The notes beneath the pieces are model-generated. The model was not told where the DNA came from, did not search any database, and worked only from the letters and a program-made list of their open reading frames with translations. Source: Setophaga petechia (taxonomy: Eukaryota > Chordata > Aves > Passeriformes > Parulidae). Taken from it: DNA of 64,000 nucleotides. Below, one piece after another: positions 52,204 to 64,000 of this stretch (positions are counted from its first letter, which is position 1; each line of letters opens with the position of its first letter). The position numbers were made by a program, and so were the translations under genes. Location: the NCBI GenBank assembly GCA_024362935.1, contig JANCRA010000019.1:13884501-13948500 (forward strand), given 5' to 3'.

Positions 52204-55200
52204 TTCCTTTTGATGAGAAGACAGCAAGATGATGATTCCTCAGGGATGTACTTGTACAAAAGTGAGTTGCATCTAATTTTCTTGGAGGTCTTTGAAACAC
52301 ACTGGAACAACTTCTGAGAGACATTACTGAGACTAGTGTTGACCTCTATGTCCTTGTCCAGTACCATTAGGAAATATTAAAAAAAAAACCCTGAACAAAT
52401 AACCAAACCCCTGCAGCAGAGGAAGAGATCACTTCTGAACTATTTAAAACAGTGTGTTTGCTAGTAAACTTCATGAGAAATGATCAACTGTAGGACATGC
52501 CTGGAGCTTTTTGGCGGATAACCTTGGAAAAAGTTTTTATCTGGTATGAAATTAATCCTAATCAGAAGCATGGAATCTAAAAAGAAAACTTACGTCCTTA
52601 ATATTCATAGTTATGGATCCACATCCCTAATTATTAACACTTTAATGACATATATAGATGTTAGCACAAGAAGTGGTAAGAAGAGAACTGTTATGTGAAG
52701 GATTACTATCTATAATTACATCATTCAAAAAAATCACATGCCCCAGTACAAGTAAATTAATAAGAGTAAGAAACAAAATGTTCAGAGATGACTCAGAATT
52801 TTTCAGCACTGGAATTCGAAGTCCAATATTTCGTAGTTTAGATCATTAATACTCTTGCAAGCTCCTTGTAATTGGGAAGGGGAGAACAAAAGGATTAGGC
52901 ATTCAAGATGGATCTAAAGACCTCTAGTTCATATATTTCTGCAAAGATAGGGCAGAAATGCGCAGATACATTGAGACTGGAGGACTTCATGCAAAGTTAG
53001 CCATTATTTCTGATTTTGCTGCCACATAATTTTATTCCACTCTTTGAGAACATGATGACTGTCTTTATCTTGCAACTGATACTAGTAGTGTCCTTCAGCA
53101 GCTTTTGCATTTGGCCTCCTGAATATTTTGGCATTGTTGGAGGTAAGTTGAGATCTCCCAGATCAGTCTGTGTGTACTGCAAACCATTCCCTTCATTGTT
53201 ACATAGGAGTACTCATTACTCAGCCTTGTGGACAGGTGATCCCAACCATTTCATGTATTTTTAGTATATCTTTGCACATTAAGTTATGGGACAGCAGAAG
53301 GCAATGGTAGTCAATATTACCATAATTTCCCAACCAGGGGAGACACAATAAAGCACTTCCACAGGATCTGGACCACTGCCCACCTCAAGTGACTTCCAGC
53401 AAACCATTTAATTTTCTAGTCCCACATACTCAGTGTGAAATATGAGCAGAGATGTTGAAATGCTTTGTAAAATAGTTTAGAAGGCACTCTAAAGTGTAAC
53501 CTTAAATGTAGAATAGCTTTTTCAGTATATGACACTGCAGTAGACATGGGGAGATGATGCTTGTCTTTCTTAGGTCTAAGGTTGCTTCCAACTTGAGTGC
53601 CTTCACTTACTTCTGCTAAAAGCAGGTTTTAAAGTTAATTATCATGTTATGTGTTCCATTCAGTGCATAGAAATGTTCATAACATGTTTTCATTCCCATC
53701 CTCATTCTTTGCATTATACAGAATAAAGCTATATTTCTCTAACATTATTTCTGGTTTTATTTGTTGGACTAACTGGGTTTCTGTTCCCTCTCCTTCTTTA
53801 AAAGCTCATACTCCATTCTGCATTAAATCGATTTTAAAGCCCTGGGTACTCAGTTTATCCATTAGACACACCCCAAAGCAATGAGAGGAATGCTGCAGCA
53901 ATTGGGACTGGTTATTTCCTCAGTGTGCTCTCATCAAAGATCTCCTCTTGAGGTTTTCTAATCAGGGCTCATAAAGGTCATGATGGCATGAGAAAGATGA
54001 GGCCAGTGGGGTTGGGTATGAGTAGACAGAAGGTAGAGGATTACATTGGGCAGGAAACTGTTCACTATGGATATTGAAATTTGGTTTCCTCCTTGGTGAA
54101 GAATGTACAATGTGGGATTCAAAGTTCCCTTCCACATTGAAATACATCTGGAGGCAGATGCTGAAATAAAAACATAGCTAAGACACCCTGATGCTGGTGA
54201 AAGGGAGTTTGACCAGCTCACCCCCACCCCATCATGCTTCCAGAATAAGCAAGACTTGCCATCACATAATCCTTTATTAAAGGTTAACCTGAGCTCCATC
54301 ATGTGCTGTGAGAGGAAAAGTGGGCATACATTACCAGAACTGCATACTTAAAATAAGTAGACAGTATCAAGAATGCGTCACTGTACTGGGATCATTTGAA
54401 CCCATCTGATTTTATTAAACACACAGAGCATTAAGGTCAAATCTTCTGCATGGAAATAATCCAAGGGTTTGGGTAAGTATGATATTCTTTAGTCTCTGCA
54501 ATCTGAAAGAACAAATAAAAAAGCAACTAAAGGGATTACAAATAAATCACCCTGGCTTCTTTATCCTAAAGCCCATTTGACTGGATATGTAGTAGTATTC
54601 AAAATTGTAGAACAATTCATATACTTATCTAGCAAACTATTTCACTTGACTGAATCAATGAATAAAGTTGCATTAATTGCCAAAGCTGCTAAGTTTAGCA
54701 CAATCCACATTTTACTTCCTCTTTTTTGAGTATATCCTATAGCTAAAAGCGGATTTTGTAAATCCTACACTGAGGTTAATCATGTGTTGTGTTGAAAGAC
54801 AAAACAGAGCTCTGAAATCACAGATTTCAGAAAAAAATGTACCCTGTGTTCATTCATTAATTTTTTTGGTATCTGATATTAGAAGTAGTCCATAACTAAG
54901 TCTTGCTTCTGTCATAAGTAAGGGTGCTTTCTTCACCCTTATTTGAAGAATTTACATAAGGTATTTATGTCTGAATCTAAACCAGGTTCTGTCTTGTAAT
55001 GCATGGTGGCTGAACTTTCAGGAATCTGAACAGAAAAATATAAGGATGAAATCTCTTACGAAAACTCAAATAAACTTAGACAAATAGCACACATATTTGT
55101 TGAAACATGGAATTGTTTTGGGTTATGATATTTTGAGGGACAGAGGGTTTTTATTTTTTTATCAAAACCTTTTCCATCATACTCTCTTTTCTCTCCATTT

Positions 55201-56095
55201 TCAGGGAGATATCTGTCTCTCTCAGTACCACAGATTCAGTGAGCCTCACACTTTACAGAGAGAGGTACTACATCTTCTGAGAAAGGGAGAGGTGTTTTGT
55301 TTTCATTTATCCTCTGATGAGCCTTCCCTGTTTCTCATATTCTAACCATTCTTTTCATGTTGGTCCTCCCCTCATAGCCCCACCTCTCCAAAGCACCATT
55401 AGATACTTTCTTAGATTAAAATAACTTTAAAGGAGGTGTGGTTTTTTTCAGCTAGTGCCGTGACCGTTCTTCACTGCTCATTTACCCCCCCAAAAAAATC
55501 AACAGGGAAAGACAAAATGTGATGCAAATCCTAACCTTTTGAAATATTTGTGTCTTTCATTTGTGTTTGAACACATCATTTACCTGTGTGTGTATACTGT
55601 GTTATATACAAGCACATGAATGTGTTCTGGTTCATGCATACTCACACATGTACCCTTTTATCTCTACAAACAGGGTGCTTAGAGATCACTTTTCTGTAGA
55701 AACCTCCATACATACACATGGCTATCTGTGTGTATGTTGAAGTAACTTTTATTTCATTAAGTTGTGAATAGTAAAAGCTGAAAGAATTTCCAATGCAGTC
55801 CCAGTAATAATTTAACCAGTGTTAATATATAGTTTTGGAATGCAATACAAGGCACCAACAAAAAGCTTAATGTAGAGAGTCATGGGCTAGATTTGATTTG
55901 TACCTCCCGGAGCTCACAGGTTTCTGCACAGTTTTCTGCACCCCAGATGACACTGTGACACAGCCACTCCTCCCAAGAGCCTTCTGACCACATCAGCAGC
56001 CCACAGATGCTGGCAGAAAAAAATACAAATCCTCTGCTTCCTTTGGCACATCCTCAGATTGATGCATTCCTGGTGTTTTCCCAGAAAACCAGCTG
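52204..56095. other. Gene-free DNA
   Basis: No gene is recognised. A plus-strand frame at 53016-53264 begins with a hydrophobic stretch and contains a consensus splice donor (GAG/GTAAGT at 53143), while its antisense frame contains a GDLN motif. Both readings are discussed as a finding. A degenerate TG/CA- and TATA-containing stretch lies at about 55578-55735. Confidence 0.55.
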
Positions 56096-56096
56096 T

Positions 56097-56133
56097 TTGT
56101 TTTACCACTGAGCTCCTTCTCAGTGGTAAACAA
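56097..56133. repeat. Short perfect hairpin (12-bp stem)
   Basis: TTTACCACTGAG (56101-56112) is the exact inverse complement of CTCAGTGGTAAA (56119-56130), with a six-base loop CTCCTT. Beyond a one-base bulge (T56100) three more pairs (TTG/CAA) extend the stem. The arm is too short for a normal microRNA precursor, and no T-run or other processing signal is obvious. Confidence 0.85.
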
Positions 56134-58401
56134 CCCTAGGAAGAGGGGATTAGAGCAGGGAGTTGAGGTTCTCGTTGTTATTTGCACCTATCTCCACCAG
56201 GGACATTTTATATGGAAACTTTGCCCAATAATTTCTGTCCTACCTTCCCCAGCTGACAAGAATGCTCTAATTAAACACAACTGCTGCTATGGTCACCATA
56301 GTGAATCTCTCAATGTGAAGTTAGCAGGTAGATGAAAAACCATGTGTCTGTTGTAAAATTCTGGAAAATCTAAGACAATATATTAATGCTAAGATAAAAG
56401 GACTGAAAGCAATATGATTAATGACTGGAATTTGGTGTGATTATTGCTGGTGTCTTTTTTACTGATGGAAGATGTCATATATGGTAAGTTAATTAAATGC
56501 ATTGTCATATTTCTTTATTGACTTGGAACCACAAAGGAGAGAAAAACAAAACTAAAACAAAATATTTCTCAGATGAGAAGCAAGAATTTTATTTGTATTT
56601 TAAAGATACTGGTTAAAACAGTCCTGGTAGAAAATGCTGGTATATGTCAAAACCAGGAATATTCTTGTTTCATTCCAACCAGTAGCAATTCATTTTCTCT
56701 GTAATAGCTCTTCTTAGTGCATAACTTCCTGAAAAATGCTGCTGCTTTTTTCATATCATTTCTCTAAGTATAATCATCTTCAAGTGTTTCTTTTCCTATT
56801 TCCCCCTATTGCTTCAGCTTTATTTTAGAGAGCTATGTTGGCATGATGGCAAGGTTCAAATATTCAATTGGAGATCATTGTGAGTTTCATTTTTGTTTTA
56901 TGTAAATAGTCAAATTAAATAGGAAGGCTAAAAACAGAGGTAAAAGTCAATCTCCAAGTACATTAAGAATTCTGTAGGTTGTACAAATCTCATACTGAAG
57001 CCTACAAGAAATTTTTCTCATCTAACACCTTAATACTCAATATTATTTAGTATGTGATAGCTCATGTCTGGAGATGAATAAAAGAAAAAATATCCTTATT
57101 TCAAGCAAACAACACAAATAAACTATTTGCATGATGAATGGAAACAAAACGAAAAATAAAACAACAAGAGAAAGAAAGTCGTTAGGGAACCAGAGAGTCC
57201 TGTTGGTTGCCATATTTGATTATATCTCAGATAAATATATTATTCAGGACTGTCTGTGAAGGTCAGAATCAAATCACAGATCATTCATCCTCAGTTAAAT
57301 TAAAGAGATCAGAATGAAGAATCCAGGAGGAAGACAAGGTTTAGGAAATTTGCCAATTTGGCTTTGTCCGTGACAGGTGTATGAGGGGAGTATTGGCCTG
57401 CCCTGCATCACCTTTTTCTGAGAGCCCCAAACACCTCTGGCTTTCCCAGGGACTGGCAGGGTGAGTGGCACATGTTCCTGGGGACCAGCACTGGGATGAT
57501 GGGAGGAGCCAAGTGGGGAATATTTCTTCCTTTGCTCTTCCTTTCTTAGACTCAAAGCAACCGGAATCACTCGTTTGATGACACTGTGGCTCTGCTCAGG
57601 CTGGTAAATGTGTCAGGACACATTTTACTTTTGGCAGGTCAGGTGCCATTTCCTGACTCTTCCCTTACTGTGTGCCACTTCTCAGAGTGAGAAGGTGCCC
57701 AAAGCTGAAGGGTGTGAACAACTGCTCAAACAGAGACGTCCCATCACACGGAGCTGCAGGTTGAACCTGTGAGAGCTGTGAGCTCGCCTGTGGAAAGCCT
57801 GCTGGGGCAGTGGGCTTTTGTGCTAACTGTCAGCAGCCTTGTGACAGCAAAATGGAAATGCTCTCTGCAGCACACATGCAGTACTTGTATGGCTTGACCC
57901 TGGCCTTCGATTCTGAGTTTCTTTCACTCTATTCAAAGTAACAGAGTAAAAAAGAAAGAGCAAGTATTACACACCAAAAACCAATGGGCATATAAGTAAC
58001 GCCAGTGTGAAATATACTGATAGAAATTTGGAGATGTTGTTTGTCATGATGATATGCAGCTATAAAACCACTCGAAGGTACAGCAGAGACAATTTATATC
58101 ATTAACATTCAAAGGCTTGTTTAGGAGGATCCTTATTCCTGTGCCAGTTTGCAGCATAGACGTTATTAAAGGGCATGTTTGCTCTCTTCATTATTATAGC
58201 AAACAAGTAATTTTGCTTTCATAGCGTGTTCCATAATCTTTTTATATAGATGTACACAGGGTTGTACATCTTTATATGTATGGATGTCTTACTGATGTAT
58301 AATATTATATATAGAATGCCTAATACTTTGCAAAATAGATCCAGTATTTATATTGTTGTACTATTACATGCATAATATTTATAGGCCTGTTATTTATGTG
58401 T
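56134..58401. other. Gene-free DNA
   Basis: No gene or repeat family is recognised. A moderately GC-richer part lies at 57340-57900. Very AT-rich sequence precedes the CR1 copy at about 58230-58390. Confidence 0.6.
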
Positions 58402-58932
58402 TTCATAGAATGTTAAGGGATTGGAATGACCCTTAAAGATGGACCTTGCTCCACCCAACCTGCCTTTGAACACTGTCAGGGTTGGGGCATCTGCAATGTC
58501 CATGGACAACCTGTCCACTGCTCTCAGAGTAAAGAATTTCTTCCTGATATCTAACCTAAACTTCCCCTTCTTCATTTTGTACCCCTTGCTCCTTGTCATA
58601 TCACTGCAGTTCCTGATGAGGAGTTACCCTCTGCCTTCCTGGTGGGCCCCCTCAGATACCAGAAAGTTGCTGTGAGGTCTTCACACAGCTCTCTCTTCTC
58701 TTGGCTGTCTCTTTGGGACTCCAAGCAGTCCCAAATTCCTCAGCCTGTCCTCATAGAGAAGATGCTCCACTTTGTGGCCTTCCTCTGGACTTGCTCTAAT
58801 GGTTCCATGTCCTTCCTTTGTTGGAGACTCCAGAACTCTGCACACTACTCCAGGCTGGGTCTCGCAAGAGAGGGAAAATTACCTCCTTAGACCTGGTGGC
58901 CACCCTTCTTTTAATGCAGCCCAGCATACAAA
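58402..58932 (-). mobile_element. CR1 LINE 3' portion, longest copy in window
   Basis: About 530 bp of a CR1 element lie in antisense orientation. The plus strand starts with TTTCATAGAATG (the tail) and runs through CTTAAAGAT, CAGGGTTGGGGCATC, GTAAAGAATTTCTTCCTGAT, GGGCCCCCTCAGATACC, CTCAGCCTGTCCTCATAG and CTTTTAATGCAGCCCAGCAT, all standard CR1 wording. On the minus strand, 58599-58440 still reads GKFRLDIRKKFFTLRAV and ADAPTLTVFKGRLGGA, the C-terminal part of the CR1 ORF2 reverse transcriptase. Frameshifts break the rest. Between the tail and CCACCCAACCTGCC-type sequence roughly 50-60 bp of the usual 3' UTR are missing, indicating an internal deletion. Only one tail unit remains. It is an inactive pseudogene-bearing copy. 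Confidence 0.95.
58440..58599 (-). pseudogene. CR1 ORF2 C-terminal relic
   Basis: This is the part of the CR1 copy whose frame is still open. The translation includes KKGKFRLDIRKKFFTLRAV and then DAPTLTVFKGRL, the region just downstream of the reverse-transcriptase domain in CR1 ORF2. The full protein encodes an endonuclease and a reverse transcriptase used for target-primed retrotransposition. Here only the last few dozen residues are readable; the catalytic parts are absent. A change replaces the usual HWNRLPREVV stretch with DRLSMDI, so the sequence has drifted or suffered a compensated indel. Confidence 0.85.
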
Positions 58933-61900
58933 GTGGTCCAAATTTGTAATTTGGAGAATTATTTGTAATTCTTCCTAATTGTACAAAATCTATGCACTAT
59001 CTTCTAATGTTACACGGACTTAGTGAGTGTCACATTGTTGTCTGCAATCAAACTACTCTGACAGTATATCTGCTTAGAGCAAAGATGACCTCTTGCTTCA
59101 GAGCAGAGAGTCGTGAGTGCACAGTGAGACAGTCAAAGAAGGAGATTCACAAGCCTGTAATCTTACTGGAGCTACAGTTTTCTTCTTCCTTCTGCAATCC
59201 TCAAGTGCCAAAATAAGTTTGAGAACAATGTGAAAACAATAGGATGCAGAAGTCACAGGTCCTAATAAATGGTTGCAAAAAATTGAATTCAAAAGAAATT
59301 TGGAAAAAAAATTCAAACCCTCTTGGCAAAGGTCAAAGATTGACCACATGCAGTTTGCAGTATAAAAATGTGTAAAAATTATAATCATGTTAGTTGCACA
59401 AAGCAATGTCCAGATGTTATTTGTATGTAGCTGTACTTTAGAGGTTTTGGAAAGAGCAATACAAGCAAATGCAGTTCAGCTGTTTAGAAAGGTGGATGAG
59501 AATTTTTGTTGTAGGATTAGCTGGCAGTCAGTGATTAGAAGAAAGGATTTTGCTCGCGTGGCCTGACGTCTTCCTGCTGTCTGTAGCAGAGGGCCATCCA
59601 AGAGCAGAGGTTTTGCTGGCCTGCAGGGAATGGGCTGCAGGCCCACAGCTGGAGCCCACAGCCAGCTGCTGTGCTGGCTGAGAACTGTGCTGCAGCTACA
59701 GGCAGAGCTCAGGAAAATCTGGGAAAACACCATCCTGCATCTCCTGTCTTTAATCTCAGTTTAGTGATAGATCAGTGGGAAGGAACATTTGTACCTCTTG
59801 CCCTTTACACCAAAGATCATCCTTGAGCTCACAGCCTGCTGAGGGTGCTGACCACCCTCTTCCTCATCTCTGTCTGTATTGCAGCTGTTCCTGGGGTCTG
59901 TGCAGAACATAGTCTGAAGGCTATCTGGGAAGATATCCTTAAGCCCATTCTGTCTGCTGGAGCTAGCTGAAATTGTCCCCCCAGTTGAGAGGCCAGGAAT
60001 TACCATGGAAACACTTACAGCAAACTCTCATGTCAAAGCAAATATTTCAGTGCTAGTTAACAGATTTAAAAAGATGCTGATTGAAAGAGCAGCATGCTTT
60101 GTTCGCTTTATGAGGTCACTTAGCTAATCTGCCCAGTAAATCTGTTTGCTGCACGTGTTGCTCTCTGCTGACCTTAAAAGTTCTTGTAAAAGATGGATTG
60201 GAGAGTTTAGAAATAACACAAAATACCCTCAGATGTTATCCCTGACTTTATGATAGCTATGAAAAACAGATGACCCTGGCAGTGCTTTTCCTTTGGAAGT
60301 TAACATATGTCTGTCTAAGAACTCTTCCTGGGCAGGAAACTTATGAATGCATGGTGCCATCTGCAAGGGAGTCTGTTTGTCCTGTAACAGCAATGGGATT
60401 GTCAGAAAAGGCTCTGTGTTGAGGTCCTAGCACACTGGCCAGACACTGCATGCATCTGTGGTTTTGGTGCTTTACCTGGCATAGGGGAAGTTTGAATGTG
60501 TCCTTTTATTGCTTAGTGTCACTGCTTCTGCCCACTGACTGTTTCTTATTTGTAAATATCACAGGCTCTCCTACCTGACCCTTGTTTGATTTGACCATAT
60601 AGACAACTTGTGAACATAACCCTCAGCTTTGCCATATTCCCTTTTGGCCAATCCTGGTTTTTTAACAGCACTCTTTTTAACGTGATTTTTTAAAGTCTTA
60701 GCTAATGGACATTACCTCCTACTTTGGAGTATCAGCAATTTTCATTAGCATACTACTATATCGTATTAATGATAATTTTGCAAGAGGTCTCGTTTTTAAT
60801 TTGTGGATAATTCTTGTCTCTTTTTTTTTTCCCTAGACATATTGCTTATAAACACTTTGGCAGTGTTAGTGCAGCATATGTTTTCACATGAATAATTTAG
60901 TAGTTGTACTAAACCACTATCATCCTGATATATCAGTCTGAATTTGCTGAATATACTGGGTACTGATTAGTATGGAAGGCAGCACTGTGAGAATGAATTT
61001 AACACAGGAAATATTTCACATGCAAAACGTATTCAGTTTTCACAGAAATATGAATAAATATACAGCTTTTTTTCTGAATGACTCCTTATAAGTCATTGTT
61101 CTTGCGCAACAGTATAGCAAAACAGGATTTAAATTTACAAGTAGTGCAAATAGAAGATTTGCCAAAAGGTGGTTTTATGCAGCTTAAAATCTATCTGGAC
61201 TTGGATCAAATTTGCCAAGTACTTTCAGTTGTAAACATGAGGCTGTTGAGGAGGCATCATACCTTGACAGAGGGACAGTCAATGTCCCTTCTGCTTTTTC
61301 AGTGTCCAGTGATTAATGCTGTCAAGCAAAATGTAGGAAAGCTGTGTTCACTGCTGCTTGTATTGATTTGAACTATAATTTTCTTGTCTCAACAGTACCT
61401 TAAAAAAAAAACTCCAATATATGTTTGCTGGATATTTCCCTCTCCGAAACACATTTTTTATAAATACTAAAGCATTCACTGTCAAGAGCAGGAGAATGGC
61501 ATAGCACAGTGGCTTCACAAGAGGTCTAGATTGGAACCCCTTCAGTGGGAACTGGGTCTACAGCTTGGAGTTCAGGTCCCAGAAGTGTCCCCATCACACG
61601 TGATTCTGGAAGAGGGAAGCAGTGGTGGAGATGCAGCCAGTCCTTCATTCCCTGTTGTTTTTTGGATGTTTGCCACAGGATGGAACATTTTGTTTCAGAC
61701 TGAAGAGACGTTTTGACCCAAAGACATGTTGATAAGGAAGTTGTTTTGTTTTGTGTTGGCAGAACAAAATTAAGGGAGGGGAGGGATGTCTTTCAGTTTG
61801 TTCCAACTTGAAGAACAAAAAATGAATTGTTTTTTTATTGACGCTCTCAGTCCCGATTAGATCATTGATATAGATGGGACACTTGAACCTCTGTCTGTGC

Positions 61901-64000
61901 TGCTGCTGCTTAACATGGAGCAGAGAAGGTCCCTTCCCCTATCCCAAAGAGTGGGTATCCTGAGGAAGAAAATAGCAGAGCAACAGTTGTCACCACCATC
62001 CAGGAGCTCTGTCCCCTTTGTGAACAGCAGAGAAGGGACAAAGCACAGGTAAAACAGGTGAAGAGGAGCCTGAGTACTGGGGCGAATAAATCATACATTG
62101 CTGGAGCTGATTTAAGCTGCTTCCTCCCAGCTCAGGGCAGTGACCTGTGGCCTGAGCAGCAGAGAGGTGGCTGGGCAGCTGGCCAGGGGTCATGGCTTCT
62201 GCTCTGCCTGCCCCCTGTGCAGGACATGGAGCCTGAGTGCCCCTCCAGCCCTGGCACAGTCCCTGGCTGGCATCTCCCCTGGGGTGCAGCTCCCTGTGGG
62301 GTAACAGGAGCAAACTGCACTCACACTGTGCTCTGCTGCTCAGCACACAAGGAAAGGGCTTTGCCCACCTCTCCTTGGAAAGTCAGTAGCCACAGCTGCT
62401 GCAAGTCAGCAGCTGCTCCAGTCACACCAACCATGTGCCTTTCAGAAAGGATTGCTTTTTGAGAAGGAAGGAAGCTGAGGAAAAGAGCTGTCCCCATCCC
62501 CTGGGCCATCCCAGCATGTGGTACAAGTTGTTGTCTCTGCGTTTGTTTGGTTCCCTGACAGCCAGTTTCCCAGCAAGGTTGCCAGGCAGGGTTTCAGCTC
62601 TTCCTCTGACTTCACGGGGTAGTGTTTATTCTGAGGCCCAGGTGATGAGAGATTTATTTGCGTGATCATTCTCTTCAACTTCAGTGGGACTGCTTTTCAA
62701 GGATGTGTGCTTTGGTAAGAGTAGGTCAACCATGCCCACAGAGACTTTTTGTGAAGGAAGATATGCTAATTAAATATATGCAGGAAGCCACATTTTATTT
62801 AAATGAAGAAGGGGTTTTATTTATTATGAGGAATACTGTTTTAATTGCTTTTTAAAAATTGCCAGCAGTCTTAACATTGTTTGTCCTTGAAAAATTGTCT
62901 TTTTTTTTCTTCCCTGCTGTCTATCTGAAATTAAAATTATCCCCACTTCCCTTTTTCTACTCTAAAACTATTGGTTCCCAGCAAACAAATAAAATTTAAA
63001 AAATGCTGTGCCTTTCATATAACAGTAAAGCATTCACAAAACAAGAGGAAACACACAAAACAAAAGGAAAACTCCACTACTGCAAAGACTCATCAAAAAG
63101 GAATTGCCAGAGTGATGGAGGAGGGTATTTCCATTCCATTTGGTGCTTTTAATTGCAATTCTTATGAATGGTCTGAATCTCTCATGCCTGAGTTGCAGCA
63201 CAGAGCAAGTTATTTTTAGCAGCTGTAGCCCAAAGCTATTGTTGCTACTCTACAGTGGCATATCCATAGATACAATTTCTATCCTGCAGTTCCAAGCTCG
63301 GGAGGTTGGAAAAAAAAGCATTACCTGATACAGCATCTTTAGTACCAATTAACAAATATTAGAAAAATAATAATTGGAAGGAGGCTGGAAGAAGATAAAT
63401 GCAGCCAAAGGAACTGCTTTGTCTTGTTCAAAGCCTCCTTAGATGCACAAAACCCAGAAAAAAGAGATTCTTTCTAAAGGTGATATAGAGGAAAGCTCTT
63501 TGAGATTTACCTTTCTGCTAAATACACACAAAAGGAACGCCGTTATTATTTGGGGTTTTTTTAAAGAAAAGGTGTTTTTGCCATTTGCAAATGAAGGTTA
63601 AATTTTGTATTAAAAACAAATAAAGTATGTTTCTACTTTCACTGGGGATTTAAAAATTTTTCAATACAAAGCAGTTGCTGGAAAAACATTACTCTCCCCT
63701 ATAAGGAATTAGACAGTTTCTGTGTTCCACGGTGCATTTTCATTAGGGTGAACAGTGGAGGCTGCTGGCTGGATTGCAACGAGCAGCTTTACATCGAAGG
63801 ACAAGCTGCATTTATCTGAAGGCAGTTCATGGGTTTATAATGGACAGCAGGGCCTTTGTCTTTGCTAAGAGTCTTCCTGTGAATAGCTCTGTGATTCATA
63901 GCCAAATTATAGTTGCTTCCTACTATCATGGTCTTTTTAATAGCAAGGTTCACAAAAGGCTCTCTTCAAATGCTAACTGGCACTAGTGGGCTTACACCCA
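58933..64000. other. Gene-free DNA with two GC-richer patches
   Basis: No gene is recognised. GC-richer patches at 59560-59720 (many CAGC/GCTG words) and 62100-62560 carry overlapping frames on both strands of up to 134 codons; the longest (62058-62462, plus) begins at GTG. An AT-rich part at 60660-60860 contains CTAATGG, CATTAGCAT, ATTAATGATAATT and TTTAATTTG words. A 97-codon plus frame at 61078-61371 begins with ATG but has no relative I know. The final 300 bases look unique and could be conserved, but nothing in them is diagnostic. Confidence 0.55.

Noticed and set aside
56097..56133. microRNA precursor
   Set aside because: The stem is about 15 bp including a bulge, much shorter than the roughly 30 bp a precursor needs, and no flanking pairing extends it.
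61078..61371. 97-codon ATG frame
   Set aside because: About a dozen frames of this length are expected by chance in 64 kb of AT-rich DNA, and no motif or splice context supports it.
62058..62462. 134-codon plus-strand frame, Cys/Pro/Ser-rich
   Set aside because: It starts at GTG, lies in GC-rich DNA with long frames on both strands, and has no known relative.

Overview
The window looks like vertebrate nuclear DNA, and the repeats point to a bird. It is AT-rich and CpG-poor. It carries five truncated copies of CR1, the dominant LINE retrotransposon of birds and other sauropsids. Three copies keep the CR1 3' tail of ATTCTRTG octamers, and several still show the C-terminal end of CR1 ORF2. The species cannot be read from this sequence.

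I find no host protein-coding gene, no tRNA, rRNA or snRNA gene and no CRISPR or other prokaryotic structure. Many open frames exist on both strands, but none exceeds about 161 codons, which is close to what chance gives in 64 kb of DNA of this composition. Several of the longest have no ATG at their start, they overlap one another, and they match no family I recognise. The only recognisable protein relic is the CR1 reverse-transcriptase C-terminus. The window is best read as intergenic or deep intronic DNA.

Layout: 1-8.4 kb is unique AT-rich DNA with a T-rich tract near 1.14 kb and an A22 tract near 4.45 kb. From 8.4 to 10.3 kb there is a 30-bp tandem duplication, a CR1 3' end (+) and an 89-bp, 3.9-copy minisatellite in a GC-rich patch. 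From 10.3 to 18.3 kb lie AT-rich tracts, a perfect palindrome, a CR1 3' end (-) with five tail octamers, and another CR1 fragment (+). From 18.3 to 30 kb the DNA is unique, apart from a small CpG-dense patch at 26.28-26.37 kb. From 30.3 to 33 kb there are homeodomain-core (TAATTA) clusters that could be conserved enhancers. From 33 to 52 kb the DNA is again unique, with slightly ORF-dense sequence at 41.2-43.9 kb and AT-only tracts near 48 kb. From 52 to 64 kb there are a CR1 3' end (+), a strong short hairpin at 56.1 kb, the longest CR1 copy (-, 58.40-58.93 kb, with an internal deletion), and GC-richer patches near 59.6 and 62.3 kb.

No set of genes working together can be described, and I did not find a new biological system. 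The best leads are the minisatellite, the CpG-dense patch, the TAATTA clusters and the 56.1-kb hairpin.
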